Positions 59,842 to 64,000 of a DNA stretch of 64,000 nucleotides are shown piece after piece. Origin of the DNA: Caccoplasma intestinavium (GTDB lineage: Bacteria; Bacteroidota; Bacteroidia; Bacteroidales; UBA11471); assembly GCA_018715885.1 (NCBI GenBank), contig DVKT01000034.1, positions 67,564 to 131,563 of the forward strand, written 5' to 3'. The notes below the pieces were generated by a model. It was not told the DNA's origin, made no database searches, and saw only the letters and a list, made by a program, of their open reading frames with translations. The position numbers were made by a program, and so were the translations under genes. The stretch's first letter is position 1, and the number at the start of each line of letters is the position of its first letter.

Positions 59842-60816
59842 CTATACGTTACGTTCCATCAGTCTGGCGGCTAGTTCCCGTAATTGTACCGTTCGTGCGG
59901 CGTCGACTGTCAGAGAGTTGAGTTGTTGTAAGCACAGAGAGTAATAACTTTCTATTTTTTCGAGGCAGAGACGGTCGATGCCCAGCCGGTTGTAAAGAGC
60001 TGTTACGGCGGCTATTTTTTCGGCTGGCTCGTAATCTGTGCTCGAAATCCATTTTGTCAGTTCGTCGTGATCTTTCCCCTCGGATAATCGCAAGGCGTTG
60101 ATGAGCATATATGTTTTTTTGTTGTTGAGAATGTCTCCGCCGATATTTTTTCCGAAAATCTCGGGGTCGCCGTAGACGTCGAGGTAATCGTCTCGCAGCT
60201 GGAATGCCAAGCCGATGTTTTCTCCGAATTTATAAATTTTGTCTGCGTCGTTTTTACTGGCTCCGGCGATAAGCGCCCCTATTTTTAAAGCTCCTCCCAG
60301 AAGCACGGCTGTTTTCAGGCGTATCATGTCGAGATATTCTTCTTCCTTTACATCGTTCCGGGATTCAAATTCCATATCGTATTGTTGTCCTTCGCATATT
60401 TCAAGAGAGGTTTTCAGGAAAACGTCGCATACGGCTTTCCGGGATTTCTCCGGCGTTTTCATCATATGCATGAAAGCGATGATCTGCATGGCATCACCCG
60501 ATAAAATGGCGGTGTTTTCATTCCATTTGACGTGTACGGTAGGTTTTCCCCGGCGTATGTCGGCTTTGTCCATGACGTCGTCGTGCAACAACGTGAAATT
60601 GTGGAAAATTTCGATACCGGTAGCGGCATCGAGGGCATTGCGGTAGTCTCCGTCGAAAAGTTCGCAGGCCAGTAGGGTCAGGACGGGACGTATGCGTTTC
60701 CCGCCCAATGACAATTCATAACGTATGGGGTTATATAGCTCTGCCGGTTCTTGTGGGTATGCGATGGATTCGATGGATTTTTGTACGATAGCGATAAATT
60801 CCTCAGGTGTGTGCAT
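59842..60816 (-). CDS. Trans-polyprenyl diphosphate synthase
   Basis: 324 residues from the ATG at 60816; the in-frame extension upstream has poor coding composition and overlaps promoter-like DNA. First Asp-rich motif 'LLHDDVMDKADIRRGKPTVH' and second 'FQLRDDYLDVYGD' are intact. The residue before the first motif is small/bulky as in long-chain enzymes, but chain length (geranylgeranyl, octaprenyl) cannot be set here. Supplies quinone side chains or carotenoid/undecaprenyl precursors. IspH lies 2 kb away. Confidence 0.93.
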   Translation of the reverse strand: MHTPEEFIAIVQKSIESIAYPQEPAELYNPIRYELSLGGKRIRPVLTLLACELFDGDYRNALDAATGIEIFHNFTLLHDDVMDKADIRRGKPTVHVKWNENTAILSGDAMQIIAFMHMMKTPEKSRKAVCDVFLKTSLEICEGQQYDMEFESRNDVKEEEYLDMIRLKTAVLLGGALKIGALIAGASKNDADKIYKFGENIGLAFQLRDDYLDVYGDPEIFGKNIGGDILNNKKTYMLINALRLSEGKDHDELTKWISSTDYEPAEKIAAVTALYNRLGIDRLCLEKIESYYSLCLQQLNSLTVDAARTVQLRELAARLMERNV

Positions 60817-60969
60817 GACAAATATAGTGAATAAAATGATGGAAAAACGGTTTCCCAAAAGTACGTTTTTCTTTTGTATTTGCCGGCAAAAGTCAGAGAA
60901 AAAAGAATCATTAAAAATGATTCCTGCTATACTTCGATGCACTTTTTCCCGTTATACAAAAAGATTATG

Positions 60970-60977
60970 TATCTTTG
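60970..60977 (+). promoter_or_regulatory. -7 element of the porQ promoter, very close to the start codon
   Basis: TATCTTTG ends 8 nt before the ATG at 60986, so transcription would begin about 2-4 nt before the start codon (near-leaderless mRNA). Confidence 0.5.
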
Positions 60978-60985
60978 AACGCGTT

Positions 60986-62014
60986 ATGAGAGTACGACCC
61001 TTTATTCGTTATCTAAGGGCTTTTGCCGTTGGTGTCGCACTTTTGCCGCTTTGTTGCATGCAGGCGCAAGAAGGCAAAAGTTCTTTCGATGTACTCAATC
61101 TGCCGGTTTCTTCGCATATCAACGCTTTGGGGGGCAATAATATTTCTATTGTGGAAGAAGACATCACTGTCATGTATCACAATCCGGCGTTGATGGGCCA
61201 GGAAATGAGTATGCAGATGGCGGCCAATTATATGCGGTATGTGGCGGGAATCAATTTGGGCGGCGTATCGTATGCTCAAGCTGCCCGCAAACACGGTACT
61301 TGGGCGTTGGGGTTACAGTTTGCCGGATACGGTACGATGAAACAAACCGATGCTACGGGAGTCATTACGGGTTCTTTCAGCCCGAAAGATATTTTATTGA
61401 GCGGTCTCTACGCCCATGATATTACCTCCTCCCTTCGTGGAGGCATACAAGCCAAGCTGCTCTATTCATCGTATGAGAGTTACACGGCGTTGGCGATGTT
61501 TTTCGACTTGGGTATCAATTATTATCATGTAGAGAAAGAACTGTCTCTTTCGTTGGTTGTCAAAAATCTCGGAGGTCAGCTGAAAAAATATGATACCGAG
61601 AATATTGCGATGCCCTGGGATATTCAACTTGGATTTTCAAAAACACTGCATAATGTGCCGTTCCGGTTCTCGATTACGGCTCAACATCTTACCCGTTGGC
61701 ATCTGCCGTTTGAGAAGGTGAACGATGCAGGAGAACTGGAAGTAAAAGATAATTTTGCGTCTAATTTGTTTCGGCATTTGGTATTCGGTGTCGATTATAT
61801 ACCCAGTCGGAATTTTTATTTGGCGGTAGGATATGATTATAAGCGGAAAAGTGATATGACAACGGCCGGTCGTCGTATTTTATCGGGCTTTACGGCAGGG
61901 GCGGGTGTCAGGGTGAAAATGTTCGGTATCGGGGTTTCGATGGCCCAACATCATGCCAACGGATTTACTTTCATGACGAATATTACAGCCGATATCTCTC
62001 AATTCCTTAGATAA
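60986..62014 (+). CDS. porQ: Type IX secretion system protein PorQ
   Basis: 342 residues from the ATG at 60986, which gives a signal peptide ('FAVGVALLPLCCMQAQ'). The mature N-terminus 'SFDVLNLPVSSHINALGGNNISIVEEDITVMYHNPALMGQEM' is the PorV/PorQ family pattern of a FadL-like 14-strand outer-membrane barrel. PorQ works with PorU, PorV and PorZ in the attachment complex that releases T9SS cargo and links it to A-LPS. It is followed by cmk (19-nt gap), a pairing common in Bacteroidota. Confidence 0.93.
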   Translation: MRVRPFIRYLRAFAVGVALLPLCCMQAQEGKSSFDVLNLPVSSHINALGGNNISIVEEDITVMYHNPALMGQEMSMQMAANYMRYVAGINLGGVSYAQAARKHGTWALGLQFAGYGTMKQTDATGVITGSFSPKDILLSGLYAHDITSSLRGGIQAKLLYSSYESYTALAMFFDLGINYYHVEKELSLSLVVKNLGGQLKKYDTENIAMPWDIQLGFSKTLHNVPFRFSITAQHLTRWHLPFEKVNDAGELEVKDNFASNLFRHLVFGVDYIPSRNFYLAVGYDYKRKSDMTTAGRRILSGFTAGAGVRVKMFGIGVSMAQHHANGFTFMTNITADISQFLR

Positions 62015-62033
62015 TATATAATAGATAAAAGCT

Positions 62034-62741
62034 ATGCAACCTCGTAAGATAGTCATTGCGATCGACGGTTACGCTTCGTGCGGAAAAAGTACGATGGCCA
62101 AAGAGTTGGCACGGAAAATAGGATATGTGTATATCGATAGCGGAGCCATGTATCGGGCGGTAACTCTTTATTGTATCGAACAGGGCCTTTTCGACGGAGG
62201 CGTTTTGCAGGTCGATGTTTTGTATCAACGGATCGATGATATAGACATTTCGTTTACTTTGAATCCCGATACCGGCCGGCCGGAAACATTGTTGAATGGC
62301 CGGAATGTAGAACGGGAAATTCGTAATATGGCGGTGTCGGATAAGGTAAGTTATGTAGCAGCAGTCGGTTTTGTCAGGAGTAAATTGGTTGCCTTGCAAC
62401 AAGCATTGGGAAAAGAAAAAGGTATTGTTATGGACGGCAGAGACATCGGAACTGTCGTATTTCCCGATGCTGAGCTTAAAATTTTTCTTACAGCGTCGCC
62501 CGAAGTGCGGGCGCGGAGACGGGTCGATGAGCTTCGGGCAAAAGGTCAGGAAGTATCGTTCGATGAGGTGTTGCACAATGTGAAAGAGCGGGATCGTATT
62601 GATGAAACTCGCTCTGTCGATCCTTTGCGCAGAGCCGACGATGCCATTTTGCTCGATAATTCTTACATGACATTGGTGCAACAAGACGCATGGCTTATGC
62701 AACAATATCGTCGGGCGGCCGGTCTTGAAAAAGAAGAGTGA
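62034..62741 (+). CDS. cmk: Cytidylate kinase
   Basis: 235 residues. P-loop 'IAIDGYASCGKSTMAKELA', NMP-binding 'YIDSGAMYRAVTLY', 'MDGRDIGTVVFPDAELKIFLTASPEVRARRRVDEL' and LID 'RDRIDETRSVDPLRRADDAILLDNS' are all present. It phosphorylates CMP and dCMP. It is in the middle of the porQ-cmk-ispH unit; ispH starts 1 nt after its stop. Confidence 0.96.
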   Translation: MQPRKIVIAIDGYASCGKSTMAKELARKIGYVYIDSGAMYRAVTLYCIEQGLFDGGVLQVDVLYQRIDDIDISFTLNPDTGRPETLLNGRNVEREIRNMAVSDKVSYVAAVGFVRSKLVALQQALGKEKGIVMDGRDIGTVVFPDAELKIFLTASPEVRARRRVDELRAKGQEVSFDEVLHNVKERDRIDETRSVDPLRRADDAILLDNSYMTLVQQDAWLMQQYRRAAGLEKEE

Positions 62742-62742
62742 T

Positions 62743-63615
62743 ATGACACGAATAGAGATAGACGAAAATTCGGGTTTTTGTTTTGGCGTTGTCAATGCCA
62801 TACGTAAGGCCGAAGAAGAGCTGGCGAAGACGGGGCGTCTTTACTGTCTCGGAGACATTGTGCATAACAATAGCGAAGTTGTCCGGTTACAGGAAAAGGG
62901 GCTTGTTACGATCGATCACGAAACGTTTGCCCGGTTGCATGATGTGAAAGTACTTTTACGGGCGCACGGTGAGCCGCCCGAGACCTATCGTATAGCACGG
63001 GAGAACCGTATAGAAATCATCGATGCCACATGTCCGGTGGTTTTGCAGTTGCAGCGTAAGATCAAACAATCGTATGAGCAGAGCGATCCTGAAAAAGAAC
63101 AGATTGTTATATACGGAAAACGGGGCCATGCCGAGGTGAACGGATTGGTGGGGCAGACCGACGGCCATGCTGTCGTGATAGAAGGGGTTGAAGATTTCGA
63201 TCGAATAGATTTTTCAAAGAAAATACGACTTTATTCTCAGACTACGAAATCGGTCGAAGGCCTTCAATCGGTAGTGAATGAAATTACCCGTCGTAACGGG
63301 GATCTGCCCCCCGAGTATCATGATACCATTTGCCGGCAGGTCGCAAACCGTATCCCCAATATCCGCAATTTTGTGCGTCGACATGATTTAGTGCTTTTTG
63401 TTTGCGGACACAAATCGTCTAATGGAAAAGTCCTTTATGAAGAGTGTCGTAAAGAAAATCCGAACACTTACATGGTCAGTGATGTCGCCGAGATAAATAC
63501 GGCGTGGCTTCATGGTCGTAGCAGTATAGGTATATGTGGAGCGACATCTACGCCGAAGTGGTTGATGGATCAGGTCGCTCGTTTTATTACGGAATATATA
63601 GAAAAAGAAAATTAG
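62743..63615 (+). CDS. ispH: 4-hydroxy-3-methylbut-2-enyl diphosphate reductase
   Basis: 290 residues from the ATG at 62743. The three Cys ligands of the Fe-S cluster are in 'GFCFGVVNAI', 'IDATCPVVLQ' and 'GICGATSTPKWL'; substrate-binding His occur in 'GDIVHNN' and 'YGKRGHAEVNGL'. Final step of the MEP isoprenoid pathway, giving IPP and DMAPP. Earlier MEP genes are not in the window. Confidence 0.96.
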   Translation: MTRIEIDENSGFCFGVVNAIRKAEEELAKTGRLYCLGDIVHNNSEVVRLQEKGLVTIDHETFARLHDVKVLLRAHGEPPETYRIARENRIEIIDATCPVVLQLQRKIKQSYEQSDPEKEQIVIYGKRGHAEVNGLVGQTDGHAVVIEGVEDFDRIDFSKKIRLYSQTTKSVEGLQSVVNEITRRNGDLPPEYHDTICRQVANRIPNIRNFVRRHDLVLFVCGHKSSNGKVLYEECRKENPNTYMVSDVAEINTAWLHGRSSIGICGATSTPKWLMDQVARFITEYIEKEN

Positions 63616-63629
63616 CGAGATAAATACTT

Positions 63630-63663
63630 AGGTTGGGCTGCAAAGTGTTTTGCAGCCCAACCT
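63630..63663 (+). terminator. Hairpin after ispH without a clear T tract
   Basis: 15-bp perfect stem AGGTTGGGCTGCAAA / TTTGCAGCCCAACCT with a 4-nt loop. It is followed by GTATAAG, so it may be an mRNA 3' stabiliser or weak terminator. Confidence 0.5.
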
Positions 63664-63948
63664 GTATAAGAGGGGTTGTGTATTGATAGTTTTGTTTTAG
63701 GGCTATTTGATGAGCGATGAGGTTGGTATGGAATGTCAATAATGGGTGTGGGAGAGGGGGTGGATATGTTATAAAGCGATGTTAAGGAACATGGGAATAA
63801 ATTTGCGAGGAGGGGATTTTGGGAGTATATTTGCGATTCCCGCCAAAAAGAAGGAGTATAGGGCAAAAAAATATTGCGATATAATAAAGTGGTTATTAGG
63901 TTGTTGTAGATTTGTTCAAAAAAAAGATGAAAAAAAGTAGCAAAAATA
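63664..63948. other. Gene-free region at the right edge
   Basis: About 285 bp with no credible coding sequence; the short forward frame at 63746-63940 has no family resemblance and runs into promoter DNA. A-rich tracts at 63918-63945 may be an UP-like element for the promoter that follows. Confidence 0.45.
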
Positions 63949-63980
63949 TTTGGTGGGGAAAAAGAAAGGCTCTATCTTTG
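63949..63980 (+). promoter_or_regulatory. Strong promoter leading out of the window
   Basis: TTTG at 63949-63952 and TATCTTTG at 63973-63980, spaced 20 nt, preceded by A tracts. It resembles promoters of highly expressed Bacteroidota genes; the gene lies beyond base 64000. Confidence 0.7.
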
Positions 63981-64000
63981 CACTCGCTTTTCGGGAATAA

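Noticed and set aside
60819..60826. TATATTTG on the minus strand 2 nt before the prenyl synthase ATG
   Set aside because: A start site would fall inside the coding sequence; there is no later Met that would suit, so it is probably coincidental.
63746..63940. 64-codon forward frame at the right edge
   Set aside because: No resemblance to a known family; its 3' end lies in A-rich promoter DNA of the next gene.
1..64000. CRISPR arrays, insertion sequences, integrase/attachment sites, toxin-antitoxin or restriction genes
   Set aside because: I looked for regularly spaced repeats, terminal inverted repeats and the matching protein families and saw none.

Overview
The window is chromosomal DNA from a member of the phylum Bacteroidota, most likely order Bacteroidales (an anaerobic gut-type commensal). 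Evidence: type IX secretion genes (sprA, a DUF5103/Plug gene, porQ), gldH, a PSP1-domain protein, DUF4199/DUF6452/DUF6048 families, a GH57 glycogen cluster, and many promoters of the Bacteroidota pattern TTG - about 19-21 nt - TAnnTTTG. I see no phage genes, insertion sequence, CRISPR array, integrase or rRNA operon; most of it reads as core chromosome. Genus cannot be fixed from sequence reading alone.

Layout. 1-5.9 kb: C-terminus of an outer-membrane beta-barrel protein, apbE, a PLP aminotransferase, a Crp/Fnr regulator and marC. 6.1-10.8 kb: a three-gene glycogen/alpha-glucan operon (debranching enzyme, glycosyltransferase, GH57). 10.8-14.3 kb (minus): XRE-cupin regulator, acyl-CoA synthetase, proB. 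14.5-17.2 kb: hexapeptide acetyltransferase, zinc-ribbon/FHA protein, GlmU-like protein. 17.3-27.7 kb: sprA-ruvA and bactofilin (minus), then folB and the T9SS Plug gene (plus), so two T9SS translocon parts are close together. 27.8-29.2 kb: tRNA-Arg, ung, a C-GCAxxG-C-C protein. 29.3-35.9 kb (minus): an RND efflux operon that ends in an LpxA-family gene. 36.2-40.4 kb: coiled-coil gene, zapA, RNase Y, a RicT-like PSP1 protein, gldH. 40.5-45.4 kb (minus): TolC-HlyD-two ABC-2 permeases with no ATPase gene. 45.7-46.6 kb: an unrecognised membrane coiled-coil protein. 46.9-50.8 kb: PASTA protein, RluA-type pseudouridine synthase, ddl, acyltransferase. 50.9-51.1 kb: SRP RNA and tRNA-Thr on one minus-strand transcript. 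51.3-54.1 kb: DUF4199, GT2, DUF6452, DUF6048. 54.1-56.0 kb: ECF sigma factor divergent from a tandem-HTH/S24-like regulator with repeated 10-bp sites. 56.2-58.8 kb: GH28 and an MFS transporter. 58.9-63.6 kb: tRNA-Glu, tatD, prenyl synthase (minus), then porQ, cmk, ispH (plus). 63.7-64 kb: no gene, but a strong promoter pointing out of the window.

Themes. The envelope dominates: type IX secretion (SprA, Plug, PorQ), two efflux/export systems, LpxA-like and PlsC-like acyltransferases, peptidoglycan precursor synthesis (Ddl, PASTA) and isoprenoid supply (IspH, prenyl synthase). The observations I would look at first are the SRP RNA with a non-GGAA apical loop lying 2 nt from a tRNA, RNase Y directly followed by a RicT-like protein, the tandem-HTH regulator whose S24 domain lacks the Ser/Lys dyad and which sits on 10-bp iterons, and the divergent LpxA in an efflux operon. 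I did not find a clear-cut new multi-gene defence or mobile system here.
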